Source: CF-39 sp036518215 (lineage in GTDB: Bacteria; Chloroflexota; Limnocylindria; P2-11E). From it: a stretch of 64,000 bases of DNA. The position numbers and the translations under genes are program-made. The notes beneath the pieces were generated by a model. The model was not told the DNA's origin. It saw only the letters and a list, made by a program, of their open reading frames with translations, and ran no database searches. Location: NCBI GenBank assembly GCA_036518215.1, contig DATDNP010000201.1, forward strand, positions 1 through 64,000, in the 5' to 3' direction. Below, one piece after another: positions 1 through 8,042 of the stretch (within the stretch, counting starts at the first letter, position 1; each line of letters opens with the position of its first letter).

Positions 1-43
1 CGGCGTACGCCGGCAGGTGCCGGCGAAGCAGGGTCACGAGCAT
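1..43 (-). CDS. Start of a truncated gene coupled to the MarR regulator, possibly an ABC exporter
   Basis: An ATG at 43-41 (minus) overlaps the TGA of the MarR gene by one base (TGATG). The readable 14 residues are MLVTLLRRHLPAYA, and the gene then leaves the window. A short basic amphipathic start of this kind, translationally coupled to a MarR regulator, resembles the N-terminus of MdlB-type ABC exporter half-transporters that often follow MarR genes. That identity is inferred from context and 14 residues only. Confidence 0.35.
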   Translation of the reverse strand, partial: MLVTLLRRHLPAYA

Positions 44-516
44 CAGGCACCCCTCCGTACGGCCACGAGGCCGTGCTCGCGCTTCTCGAGGACCTCTTCC
101 GCGTTGAGGCGGATGAACGCGCGGAGCGTCGTGGCGAGCGCCTCCCGCTCCACGGGTGTCATCCGCTCGATGAGCCGAGTGAAGTGCTCGCTCGAACCCT
201 GCTCGAGCCGGTCGAGCATCCGTCGCGCCCGCGGCGTGAGCTCGAGGAGGACGATGCGTCGATCCTCGGCATCGGCTCGCCGCGCGAGCAGGCCGTGACG
301 CGACATGCGATCGACGAGCGCGGACGTGGCCGCGAGGCCCGCGCCGAGCTCCTCGGCGAGGTCGCTCACGCGGAGCGGCTGACGCCGGCCGACGGCGGAG
401 AGGGCGCGCAGCTGCGTGAAGGTGAGGTCCACGGCGTGCCAGCGCGGGCGCCGCAGCGCCATGACCGCGCGCCACTGGCGCATGAGCTCCTGGAAGTCGA
501 CGTCCGTCGTCGCCAT
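43..516 (-). CDS. MarR family transcriptional regulator
   Basis: This 157-residue protein has the usual MarR size and layout: an N-terminal dimerisation helix, a winged helix-turn-helix around residues 35-100, and the wing motif ADAEDRRIVLLELTPRAR, in which the DRR arginines contact DNA. MarR proteins are dimeric repressors that commonly control drug efflux or stress genes, usually their own operon. The stop codon overlaps the start of the next minus-strand gene at the window edge, so the regulator and its likely target are probably co-transcribed. A tandem repeat just upstream (532-563) may be its operator. The ligand and exact target are not visible. Confidence 0.9.
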   Translation of the reverse strand: MATTDVDFQELMRQWRAVMALRRPRWHAVDLTFTQLRALSAVGRRQPLRVSDLAEELGAGLAATSALVDRMSRHGLLARRADAEDRRIVLLELTPRARRMLDRLEQGSSEHFTRLIERMTPVEREALATTLRAFIRLNAEEVLEKREHGLVAVRRGA

Positions 517-531
517 GACGCAGGTACTCTA

Positions 532-563
532 CGTCGTGTGAACTATCCGCGTCGTGTTAACTA
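532..563. promoter_or_regulatory. Tandem direct repeat upstream of the marR gene, possible operator
   Basis: Two near-identical 14-mers, cgtcgtgtgaacta (532-545) and cgtcgtgttaacta (550-563), differ at one base and lie 18 bases apart. They sit 16-47 bases upstream of the marR start and also within the 65 bases that separate it from the end of murJ. The position fits promoter or operator DNA for the marR operon. That is inferred from placement and repetition; MarR sites are more often inverted than direct repeats. Confidence 0.4.
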
Positions 564-581
564 CGTAACAGTCGCCGCGGA

Positions 582-2177
582 TCAGCCCTCGAGCTTCGTC
601 GCCTCGGTCACCGCGCGCCGGCCCTGAAACCGTGCCCGCAGGAACGCGAGCACCTCCTGGAGCTCCCCGATCCGCAGCACGAGCGCCGCGATGAGGTACA
701 CACCGCCGCCGAAGGCCGCCGCGAGCACCGTCTGCACGAAGAGGAGCGGCTTCGGCGGGTCGAGCGCGAGATCGAACGGGATGTTCGTGACGCGGATGAA
801 CCCGAACATCGCGACGCCCATGAGGAGCGCGGCCGTCACCTGTTTCGTGATCGCGTAGCCCAGGCCGACGAGGCGAAGACGCGCGCGGGGCGCCAGCATC
901 GCGAGGAGGAGCGCCGCCTCCGCGAGCGTGGCGATCGAGTTCGCGAGCGCGAGGCCGTTGATGCCGAGCGTCGGCGCGAGGCTCACCGACAGGACGACGT
1001 TCACGCCGATCGAGATGACGGTGAGCACGACCGGCGTCGTCGTGTCGCGTGACGCGTAGTACGCGCGCGCGAGGATCTGCACGAGCGCGTGGCCCGCGAG
1101 CCCGAGCGCGTAGAAGAGGAACGCCGCCTGCGTGAGCTCGCGGGCGTCCGCGTCGAACTCCCCGTACTGGAACAGCAGGTTCACGATCGGACGGCGCAGC
1201 ACCACCATGACGATCGCGGTCGGGAGCGTGAGGAACAGGATCCACCGGATCGCCTGTTGCAGCGCGTCGCGCATCTTCGCGGCCTGACCGAGCGACGCGT
1301 ACTGCGAAAGCGACGGGAACACCGCGGCGCTGATCGCGATGGAGAAGACCCCGAGCGGTAGCAGCATGAGCTGGAACGCGTAGTTGAGCGCCGTGAGCGA
1401 GCCGCTCGGCATGCTCGAGGCGAGGAACGTGTCGACGAAGAACACGACCTGCACGGCGCCGAGCGACAGCGTGCGCGGTCCGGCGAGGAGGAACACCTCG
1501 CGGACGCCGGTGTGCCCGAGGTCGAGCGCGAGCTCGTACTTCGTCCGCCGGAAGGTGAGCTCGGGGAGCTGGACGAGGAACATCATCGCGGCGCCGGCGA
1601 CGACGCCGAACGCGAGCGCGTGGATGCCCACGAACGGCGCGGCGAACAGCGCGAAGAGGATCTGCACGCCGTTGTACACGAGCGGCGCCGTGGCGCCGGC
1701 GAGGAACTGCCGGTACGACTGCAGCACGCCCGTCACGAGTGCCGACAGACCCATGAAGATCGGCGAGAGCAGCATGATCCGCGTGAGCTCGATGGTGAGC
1801 GCGAGCTGCGCCTGATCCTTTTCGAATCCGGGCGCGACGAGCGTCGGGACGAGCCACGGCGCGAGGACGAACATCACCGCGGAGAGGCCGACGAGCGAGA
1901 GGATGAGGACGTTCATCACGCTCGACGCGACGTGCCAGGCCTCCTTCTCGCGCTCCTTCGCGAGGTAGCCGGCGAACACGGGGATGAAGGCCGACGAGAG
2001 CGCGCCCGCGACGAGGAGCTCGAAGAGCGCGTTCGGGACCTTGAACGCGGCCCAGAACGCGTCGAGCTGTGGCGTCGCACCGAACGTCGCCCCGATGACC
2101 GACAGGCGCAGCCATCCGAGGATCCGGCTCGCGATGAGGGCCGCGATCATCACGACCGAGGCCCGCGCGACCGACAT
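582..2177 (-). CDS. murJ: Lipid II flippase MurJ (MviN family)
   Basis: MurJ flips undecaprenyl-linked lipid II across the cytoplasmic membrane for peptidoglycan synthesis. The protein is about 531 residues, typical of the family, with some 14 hydrophobic segments. It opens with the family-typical ASVVMIAALIASRILGWLR and carries the early motif LDAFWAAFKVPNALFELLVAGALSSAFIPVF, which lines the substrate cavity (shown here only as a description of the region near residues 40-75). An alternative GTG start lies two codons upstream at 2183. It diverges from rpsT with 50 bases between them. Confidence 0.95.
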   Translation of the reverse strand: MSVARASVVMIAALIASRILGWLRLSVIGATFGATPQLDAFWAAFKVPNALFELLVAGALSSAFIPVFAGYLAKEREKEAWHVASSVMNVLILSLVGLSAVMFVLAPWLVPTLVAPGFEKDQAQLALTIELTRIMLLSPIFMGLSALVTGVLQSYRQFLAGATAPLVYNGVQILFALFAAPFVGIHALAFGVVAGAAMMFLVQLPELTFRRTKYELALDLGHTGVREVFLLAGPRTLSLGAVQVVFFVDTFLASSMPSGSLTALNYAFQLMLLPLGVFSIAISAAVFPSLSQYASLGQAAKMRDALQQAIRWILFLTLPTAIVMVVLRRPIVNLLFQYGEFDADARELTQAAFLFYALGLAGHALVQILARAYYASRDTTTPVVLTVISIGVNVVLSVSLAPTLGINGLALANSIATLAEAALLLAMLAPRARLRLVGLGYAITKQVTAALLMGVAMFGFIRVTNIPFDLALDPPKPLLFVQTVLAAAFGGGVYLIAALVLRIGELQEVLAFLRARFQGRRAVTEATKLEG

Positions 2178-2227
2178 CGTCACCGTAGGAAGTATGGCGG
2201 GAGCGCATCGGTTATCGTTCGGGGCCT
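2178..2227. promoter_or_regulatory. Short divergent promoter region murJ/rpsT
   Basis: Only about 50 bases separate the murJ and rpsT starts, so promoters for both genes must lie here or inside the coding ends. The rpsT side holds an AT-richer stretch (ggttatcgtt at 2210-2219), a possible -10 region, followed by a very short leader with no convincing Shine-Dalgarno sequence. The rpsT mRNA may therefore be short-leadered. This is inferred from spacing. Confidence 0.35.
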
Positions 2228-2497
2228 ATGGCAACGAAGAAGAAGAAACGTTCATCCCTCAAGCGCATGCGCCAGACGACGCGCCGCACGTCGATCAAGA
2301 CGCTCGCCCGCTCGGCCGCGAGGACCGCGGTGAAGGACGCGCGTAAGGCGATCGAGACCGGCGGCGAAGCGGTGCACGAGGCGATCGCGGAGGCGGCGAG
2401 CATCCTCGACCGCGCCGCGAAGCGCGGGGCGATCCACAAGAACGCCGCGCGCCGAGGCCGCAGCCGCATCGCGAAGCGCGCGGCCAAGAAGGCCTAG
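2228..2497 (+). CDS. rpsT: 30S ribosomal protein S20
   Basis: S20 binds 16S rRNA helices 9 and 44 during early 30S assembly. The 89-residue product has the normal length and the typical very basic composition: an N-terminal KKKKRSSLKRMRQT segment, a central TSIKTLARSA helix, and a C-terminal stretch containing IHKNAARRGRSRIAKRA that matches the family's IHKNTAARKKSRL-type signature. The start ATG lies just after a short divergent intergenic region. chrA follows 14 bases downstream on the same strand and may be read through from the strong ribosomal promoter. Confidence 0.97.
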   Translation: MATKKKKRSSLKRMRQTTRRTSIKTLARSAARTAVKDARKAIETGGEAVHEAIAEAASILDRAAKRGAIHKNAARRGRSRIAKRAAKKA

Positions 2498-2511
2498 CAG
2501 CAGTCCGCGCC

Positions 2512-3654
2512 GTGCCGCCGCGCGTCTCGCTCGGCGACCTGGCGCGCTATTTCCTGAGGCTCGGAGCGCTCGGCTTCGGCGGTCCCATCGCGCTCGCCGC
2601 GACGATGCAGCGCGACCTGGTGGAGGCGCGCGGGTGGATCAGCCAGGACGAGTACCTCGAAGGGCTCGCTGCGTCGCAGACGCTTCCCGGGCCGCTGGCG
2701 GCGCAGCTCGCGATGTGGCTCGGGTACGTTCGCCGCGGGACGGCGGGCGCCCTCGTCTCGGCGATCGCGTTCGTCGCGCCGCCGTTCGTCCTCGTCACCA
2801 TCGTGGCCGCCGCATACGTCGCGTTCTCGGGCAGCGGCGCGGTGCAGGCGCTCTTCTACGGGATCGGGCCGGCGGTGATCGCGCTCATCGTCCGCGGCGC
2901 GTGGAAGCTCGTGCGCGTCACGGTGCGCTCCGATCGCCGTCTGCTCGTGATCTTCGCGGCGGTCGCCGTCATCACGTTCGCGCTGCGCGCGGAGATCGCG
3001 CTCCTCTTCGTCCTCGCCGGGGTCGTCGGGATCGCGCTCTACGCCCCACGCGCAGCGCGATCGCCGCGCGCACCGGCGATCGTCGCGACGCTCGCGGCGC
3101 TCCCCGTCCCGGCGATCGCGACATCGACCCTCGTCGCGCTCGGCCTCTTCTTCTTCGAGGCCGGCGCGTTCACGTTCGGCTCGGGGCTCGCGATCGTCCC
3201 GTTCCTCCAGAGCGGCGTCGTCCGCGATCATCAGTGGCTCACCGAGCGGCAGTTCCTCGACGCCGTGGCCATCGGGATGATCACGCCGGGCCCGGTCGTG
3301 ATCACGGCGGTGTTCGTCGGCTTCCTCGTCGCGGGTCTCACCGGGGCGCTCGTCGCGGGCACCGCGATCTTCTTCCCGCCGCTCCTCATGGTCGTCGTGC
3401 TCGCGCCGTGGATCACCCGGTATCGGCGGCATCCGGCCGTGCAGGGCTTCACACGGGGTGCGACGGCCGCTGCCGCGGGCGCGATCGTCGGCGCGGCGGC
3501 GATCATCGCCACGCAGGTGCTCGTCGACGTGCCGACGGTCGCGATCGCGATCGTCGCGTTCGTCGTGCTGTGGCGGACGAAGGTGCCGGAGCCCGCGGTC
3601 GTGGCGGTCGCGGCGGTCGTCGGTCTCGCGGTCGGCGCGCTCCGAGGCGTCTAG
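2512..3654 (+). CDS. chrA: Chromate transporter ChrA (long-chain CHR family)
   Basis: CHR-family membrane protein predicted to export chromate. At 380 residues it is the long-chain type with two homologous CHR halves. The first half shows LGALGFGGPIAL and QTLPGPLAAQLAMWLGY; the second shows EAGAFTFGSGLAIVPF and GMITPGPVVITAVFVGFL, the duplicated signature. About ten membrane segments are predicted from hydrophobicity. It starts with GTG 14 bases after rpsT. A ChrB-C-like gene lies far away at 54207, so the two are not an operon here. Substrate is inferred from family; some CHR proteins have unknown substrates. Confidence 0.9.
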   Translation: MPPRVSLGDLARYFLRLGALGFGGPIALAATMQRDLVEARGWISQDEYLEGLAASQTLPGPLAAQLAMWLGYVRRGTAGALVSAIAFVAPPFVLVTIVAAAYVAFSGSGAVQALFYGIGPAVIALIVRGAWKLVRVTVRSDRRLLVIFAAVAVITFALRAEIALLFVLAGVVGIALYAPRAARSPRAPAIVATLAALPVPAIATSTLVALGLFFFEAGAFTFGSGLAIVPFLQSGVVRDHQWLTERQFLDAVAIGMITPGPVVITAVFVGFLVAGLTGALVAGTAIFFPPLLMVVVLAPWITRYRRHPAVQGFTRGATAAAAGAIVGAAAIIATQVLVDVPTVAIAIVAFVVLWRTKVPEPAVVAVAAVVGLAVGALRGV

Positions 3655-3692
3655 CATGCGCGTGCTGACAGGGACATAGGGGAGGTCGGACG

Positions 3693-4199
3693 ATGCGCAA
3701 CCCGGTGACGTGGTTCGAGATCATGGGCAAGGACTCGGCGCGGCTGCAGCGCTTCTACTCGGAGGTCTTCGGCTGGAAGCTCACGCCGCCCGTCGTCGAC
3801 ATGGGGAACTACAGCATGCTCGCCGAGCACGGCCCGGATGCGAAGGGTGCCGGCGGCGGCATCGGCGACGAGATGGGCGGCGGCGCGCGCGTGTCCGTCT
3901 ACATCGAGGTCGACGAGCCCCAGCGGTACCTCGACAAGGCCGTCGCCGCGGGTGCCGAGGTGCTCATGCCCGTGACGACGGTCGCGCCGACCACGACGAT
4001 CGCGATGTTCCGCGACCCGGCCGGGAACGTGAACGGGATCATGAAGGCGAACCCGCCGCAGCAGGGCACGCGGAAGAAGACGACATCGCGCGCGAGCGGA
4101 CGCACGAAGACGACGGCGCGAAAGAAGACGACGGCGCGAAAGAAGACCAGCGCGCGGAAGAAGACGACGGCGAGGAAGCGGACGACGCGGCGCCGCTAG
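3693..4199 (+). CDS. VOC/glyoxalase-fold protein with a Lys/Arg/Thr-rich C-terminal tail
   Basis: Residues 1-118 form a glyoxalase/bleomycin-resistance (VOC) fold resembling the small single-domain members: it starts with VTWFEIMGKDSARLQRFYSE and ends with MFRDPAGNVNGIMK. Residues 126-168 are a strikingly basic tail built from repeated TTARKK-type units and ending TTRRR. Such tails resemble bacterial histone-H1-like or nucleic-acid-binding extensions and are unusual on a VOC protein. The enzymatic substrate is unknown, and the usual metal-binding Glu/His pattern is only partly recognisable. A GGGGAGG-type ribosome site precedes the ATG. The convergent gene ends 4 bases away. Confidence 0.8.
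   Translation: MRNPVTWFEIMGKDSARLQRFYSEVFGWKLTPPVVDMGNYSMLAEHGPDAKGAGGGIGDEMGGGARVSVYIEVDEPQRYLDKAVAAGAEVLMPVTTVAPTTTIAMFRDPAGNVNGIMKANPPQQGTRKKTTSRASGRTKTTARKKTTARKKTSARKKTTARKRTTRRR
4108..4143 (+). repeat. Exact 18-bp tandem repeat encoding the basic tail
   Basis: Two exact copies of an 18-base unit (agacgacggcgcgaaaga) lie head to tail at 4108-4125 and 4126-4143, followed by degenerate copies to about 4195. They encode the TTARKK repeats of the VOC protein tail, so repeat number can probably change by slippage. Confidence 0.75.
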
Positions 4200-4202
4200 G
4201 CG

Positions 4203-6647
4203 CTACCCGTCGCCGAGGCTCACCGTCCCCGCGGAGCCGTCGACGGTGATCCGCTGTCCGGTGGCGATGCGATCCGTCGCGCCGGGAACGCCGACGACGG
4301 CAGGGATGCCGTACTCGCGCGCGACCACGGCGCCGTGCGACATCATCCCGCCCATCTCCATCACGAGAGCGCCGGCCGTGAGGAAGAGCGGCGTCCAGCC
4401 GGGATCGGTCGCAGGCGCCACGAGGATCTCGCCGGGCTCGAGCTGACCGTCGCCGGGCGAACGCAGCACGCGCGCGACGCCGGTCGCGACGCCGGGCGAC
4501 GCGGGCGTCCCGCGGATCGCGCCCACGGCCGGAGGCGCGTATGCGGCCTCGGCATCCGTGCCGTCGGACAGGAGGATGCGCGGCACGTGACGGCGGCGCA
4601 TCTCGCGCACGTACTCGGCGCGGCGCGAGACCACGACGGCGCGGAGGTCTTCGCCCCCGAGACCGCGGCGCATCTCGGGGAGCGTGAGGAACCACAGGTC
4701 GTCTCCGCGGGCGATGCGCCCGGCGGCGGCCAGCTCGTCGCCGACCGGCGCGAGGATCCCGCGCACGCGGCCGAAGAGCCGGATGATCTGGAACTTCGGC
4801 ATCTCGCGCAGCCCGGCGAGCGCGCGGACGCGATGCAGGAGCGCGCGCGCGACCACCCGTCGCGGACCGCGCACACGCGAGAGCAGCGCCGCGATCATCG
4901 CCTCGGCTTCGCGCGCGCCGCGCGCGAACTGCGCGTCGGGAGCGAGCGCCGCGTCGTCGAGGCGCCGGTAGCCGGCGAGCGCGCTCCGGAGGTAGCTCGG
5001 GTCGTCCGCCCAGCGCGGGAGGCCGAGATCGATCTCCGCCACGGCGCGATGGCCGTACCGCTCGAGGAACGCTCCGAGCGCGCGCTCCTCGGCGGCCGGG
5101 TCGCCGCGCGTTCGCTGTGCGATCGACCAGAGCGCGAGATCCATCTCGGTCGTCGGGTTGTACGGCAGACCGCGCAGGACGGTCCGCATCTCGTCCTGCG
5201 TCGCGACCGACCGGAGCAGGCGCCCCGCGGCGTTGTACGAGAAGAGACCGACCACGAGCGGCGCGACGAGCCGCGGGAAAAGACGCGGCGGGACCGTCAG
5301 CACGAGCCGCTCGAACGCGGCGACGCGCTCGAGCGCCGTCGCCGTCGGCCCGGGATCGGCCTCGTCGACGATGCGCAGGTCGCGGTAGAGGCGCTCGCGC
5401 GCGGCGTCGGGGCGGAGGGCCGCGCGCGCGATCGTCGAGATCACGCCGACGCGGCGCAGCACGCCGAGGATCGTGAGCGCCGTGCGCGGCCGCGACCCAC
5501 CGCGCGCCGCGAGCCGCGGGTCGGCGAGGAGCGCGCGGAACACGCCCTCGCTGCGCGCCTCCATCACCGACATCGCGCGCGCCGGCATCTCGCGCACGGC
5601 GCTGTTGCGCATGAGCGGCGTGAGGTCGATCCAGAGCCGCATGCCCGAGTCGCGCAGGATCGACGTCCCTGCATCGACGTCCGCTGGAGGCTTCCCCACC
5701 GCCGTCGCGAACGCCGAGCCGATGAGCCGGAAGGTCTGGAGACCCATCGGCGTGAGCGGCTGGAACACGCCCTGCGCGACGTTCGCCGAGAGGAACACGC
5801 GGAGGTCCGCGTCGGGATCGGGAAGACCGTCGGGAAGCGGATAGAGCGTCGTGATGTCGCGCGACTGCACGATCCAGAGGCGCTCCGCGTCGACGGCCCA
5901 CTCGATGTCCTGGGGCCGGCCGAAGTGCTCCTCGATGCGTGCGCCGGTGCCCGCGAGCTCGGAGAGGCGCGCGTCGTCGATCGCGTCGCCGTGGCGCTCG
6001 AGGATCTCGCCGCTTTGCGCATCGACGACGAAGTGGTCGGGGTTCGCCGCGCCCGACACCAGGCGCTCGCCGAGACCGCGCACGGCGTCGACGACGGCGC
6101 GCCGGCGCCGGCCGGTGAGCGGATCGGCGGTGAAGAGGACGCCGGCCGATCGTGCGCGCACGAGCCGCTGCACGACGACAGCGAGGGCGAGGCCGCTCGT
6201 GCTCACGCCGTGCGTCGAGCGATACGAGATGGCGCGGCCGTTCCAGAGCGACGCCCAGCATCTGCGGAGGGCGTCGACGACGGCGTCCTCCCCCTGCACC
6301 CCGAGGAAGGTGTCCTGCTGTCCCGCGAAGCTGGCCTCGGGGAGATCCTCGGCCGTCGCGGACGAGCGCACCGCGACCATGCCGCCGAGCGCGCGATACG
6401 CGTCGCGGACCGCCGTCGCGACGGCGTCCGGCACCGGGTCCGAGCGGAGGCGCTGCGCGATCGCGGCCGGATCGCTCGGATCGAGCTGCGCCGCCGCGAG
6501 ACGGTACGCGTCGGTCGTGACGATGAAGCCGTCGGGCACCGCGAATCCCGCGCGCATGAGCTCCCCGAGATTCGCGCCCTTGCCGCCGGCGATCGCGATG
6601 TCGCTCGATGCGAGAGCCGCGAGCGGCCGGACCAGCACGGCCGTCAA
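4203..6647 (-). CDS. PEP-synthase-superfamily phosphotransferase, rifampicin-phosphotransferase-like architecture
   Basis: An 814-residue ATP-grasp/swivelling-His enzyme. Residues 1-300 form the ATP/pyruvate-type binding domain, with GGKGANLGELMRAG near the start and VLFTADPLTGRRRRAVVD and QDIEWAVDAERLWIVQSRD later. A long, mostly helical region fills about 310-680. The phosphohistidine domain is at the very C-terminus, with GGMMSHGAVVAREYGIPAVV and the catalytic His at about residue 771. True PEP synthase and PPDK have the His domain in the middle followed by a PEP-binding barrel; that barrel is absent. The order matches rifampicin phosphotransferase. It lies 16 bases after eno, so a metabolic role on another acceptor is equally possible. 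Confidence 0.85.
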   Translation of the reverse strand: MTAVLVRPLAALASSDIAIAGGKGANLGELMRAGFAVPDGFIVTTDAYRLAAAQLDPSDPAAIAQRLRSDPVPDAVATAVRDAYRALGGMVAVRSSATAEDLPEASFAGQQDTFLGVQGEDAVVDALRRCWASLWNGRAISYRSTHGVSTSGLALAVVVQRLVRARSAGVLFTADPLTGRRRRAVVDAVRGLGERLVSGAANPDHFVVDAQSGEILERHGDAIDDARLSELAGTGARIEEHFGRPQDIEWAVDAERLWIVQSRDITTLYPLPDGLPDPDADLRVFLSANVAQGVFQPLTPMGLQTFRLIGSAFATAVGKPPADVDAGTSILRDSGMRLWIDLTPLMRNSAVREMPARAMSVMEARSEGVFRALLADPRLAARGGSRPRTALTILGVLRRVGVISTIARAALRPDAARERLYRDLRIVDEADPGPTATALERVAAFERLVLTVPPRLFPRLVAPLVVGLFSYNAAGRLLRSVATQDEMRTVLRGLPYNPTTEMDLALWSIAQRTRGDPAAEERALGAFLERYGHRAVAEIDLGLPRWADDPSYLRSALAGYRRLDDAALAPDAQFARGAREAEAMIAALLSRVRGPRRVVARALLHRVRALAGLREMPKFQIIRLFGRVRGILAPVGDELAAAGRIARGDDLWFLTLPEMRRGLGGEDLRAVVVSRRAEYVREMRRRHVPRILLSDGTDAEAAYAPPAVGAIRGTPASPGVATGVARVLRSPGDGQLEPGEILVAPATDPGWTPLFLTAGALVMEMGGMMSHGAVVAREYGIPAVVGVPGATDRIATGQRITVDGSAGTVSLGDG

Positions 6648-6663
6648 TGCTAGGTGGAGCGGG

Positions 6664-7959
6664 CTAGCGGCCGGAACGAGGGAAGGCGTCGCGCCCCGGA
6701 TAACGCGCCGCGTCCTGGAGCTCGATCTCGATCTCCATGAGGCGGTTGTACTTCGCGACGCGCTCGCTCCGCGAGAGCGAGCCCGTCTTGATCTGGCCCG
6801 TGTTGAGCGCGACGACGAGGTCGGCGATCGTCGTGTCCTCGGTCTCGCCCGAGCGGTGGCTGATGACCGCGGCGTACCCCGAGCGATGCGCGAGCTCGAC
6901 CGCCTCGATCGTCTCGGAGAGCGTGCCGATCTGATTGAGCTTGATGAGCACGGCGTTCGCGACGCTCGCGCTCACGCCGCGCCGGATGCGCTCGACGTTC
7001 GTCACGAAGAGGTCGTCCCCGACGAGCTGCACCTTGTCGCCGAGCTTCGCGGTGAGCTTTCCCCAGCCATCCCAGTCGTCCTCGGCGAGCCCGTCTTCGA
7101 TCGACACGAGCGGATAGCGCTGGCGCCAATCCGCGTAGAGACCGATGAGCTCGTCCGCCGAGAGCGTGCGCTTCTCACGCGCGAGCTCGTAGGCACCGTT
7201 CGAGAAGAACTCCGTCGACGCGGGATCGAGCGCGATCGCGACGTCCTCGCCGGCGCGGTACCCCGCCTTCTCGATCGCCTGGAGGATGAGCTTGATGGGC
7301 TCCTCGTTGTCCTTGAGCCCGGACGGCGCGAAACCGCCCTCGTCGCCCACTCCCGTGCCCATCCCCTTTGCGTGAAGGATGTCCTTCAGCGCGTGGAAGA
7401 CCTCCGACCCGGCGCGCACCGCTTCGCGGAACGAGTCGCGGCCGAGCGGCACGATCATGTACTCCTGCATGTCGGCCGAGTCCGTCGCGTGCTTGCCACC
7501 GTTCAGGACGTTCATCATCGGCACCGGGAGCGTCCGCGCGAGCGGTCCCCCGAGGTAGCGGTAGAGCGGAAGACCGACCGCGTTCGCGGCGGCGCGGGCG
7601 CACGCGAGCGACACGCCGAGCATGGCGTTCGCGCCGAGCTTCGACTTGTCATCGGTGCCGTCGAGCTCGAGGAGGATCTTGTCGATCGCGCTCTGGTCGG
7701 CGGCGTCCTCGCCGATGAGCTCGGGCGCGATCACGTCGTCGACGTTCTCGACGGCGTGCCGCACGCCCTTCCCGCGGTAGCGGCCCTTCTCGCCGTCGCG
7801 GAGCTCGACGGCCTCGTGCGCGCCCGTGGACGCGCCGGACGGCACCATCGCCGTACCGTGCGAGCCGTCCGCGAGCAGCGCGTCGACGGCGACCGTCGGA
7901 TCGCCGCGGCTGTCGAGGATCTCGCGCGCCCGCAGCAGCTCGATCGTCGTGTCAGGCAT
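6664..7959 (-). CDS. eno: Enolase
   Basis: Catalyses 2-phosphoglycerate to phosphoenolpyruvate. The 431-residue protein has the standard length and signatures: REILDSRGDPTV near the start, the substrate loop PSGASTGAHEAVELRD, KLGANAMLGVSLA, VGDEGGFAPSG with the catalytic Glu, the Mg ligands in ALDPASTEFF, SIEDGL and GDDLFVTN, and LIKLNQIGTLSE with the catalytic Lys followed by SHRSGETED. I chose the ATG at 7959 over a GTG six codons earlier because a GGAGAG ribosome site sits 10 bases before it. It follows pgk by about 80 bases and precedes the phosphotransferase-like gene. Confidence 0.98.
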   Translation of the reverse strand: MPDTTIELLRAREILDSRGDPTVAVDALLADGSHGTAMVPSGASTGAHEAVELRDGEKGRYRGKGVRHAVENVDDVIAPELIGEDAADQSAIDKILLELDGTDDKSKLGANAMLGVSLACARAAANAVGLPLYRYLGGPLARTLPVPMMNVLNGGKHATDSADMQEYMIVPLGRDSFREAVRAGSEVFHALKDILHAKGMGTGVGDEGGFAPSGLKDNEEPIKLILQAIEKAGYRAGEDVAIALDPASTEFFSNGAYELAREKRTLSADELIGLYADWRQRYPLVSIEDGLAEDDWDGWGKLTAKLGDKVQLVGDDLFVTNVERIRRGVSASVANAVLIKLNQIGTLSETIEAVELAHRSGYAAVISHRSGETEDTTIADLVVALNTGQIKTGSLSRSERVAKYNRLMEIEIELQDAARYPGRDAFPRSGR

Positions 7960-7971
7960 CTTGTTCGATCT

Positions 7972-7986
7972 CTCCACTTCGTGGAG
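7972..7986 (-). promoter_or_regulatory. Small stem-loop covering the eno ribosome-binding site
   Basis: A perfect 6-bp stem (ctccac ... gtggag on either strand) with a 3-base loop lies 12 bases upstream of the eno ATG. The downstream arm carries the GGAG used as ribosome site, so the hairpin could hide it and tune translation relative to pgk. The structure is read from sequence; its function is inferred. Confidence 0.35.
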
Positions 7987-8042
7987 GAGACACGCTCATG
8001 GCTGGCTGTCTCGCTCCTCGCGGGAAACCCGCTCGTCGCTCG

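Noticed and set aside
4203..6647. Annotation as PEP synthase
   Set aside because: The swivelling His domain is C-terminal and the PEP barrel is missing, so only superfamily-level naming is justified.
4335..6653. Long plus-strand open frame antisense to the phosphotransferase-like gene
   Set aside because: Arg/Asp-rich, no recognisable domain, and exactly covers a strong minus-strand gene; it is a GC-rich shadow. The same holds for many other long frames, such as 1512-2333, 22538-24778 and 60686-63334.
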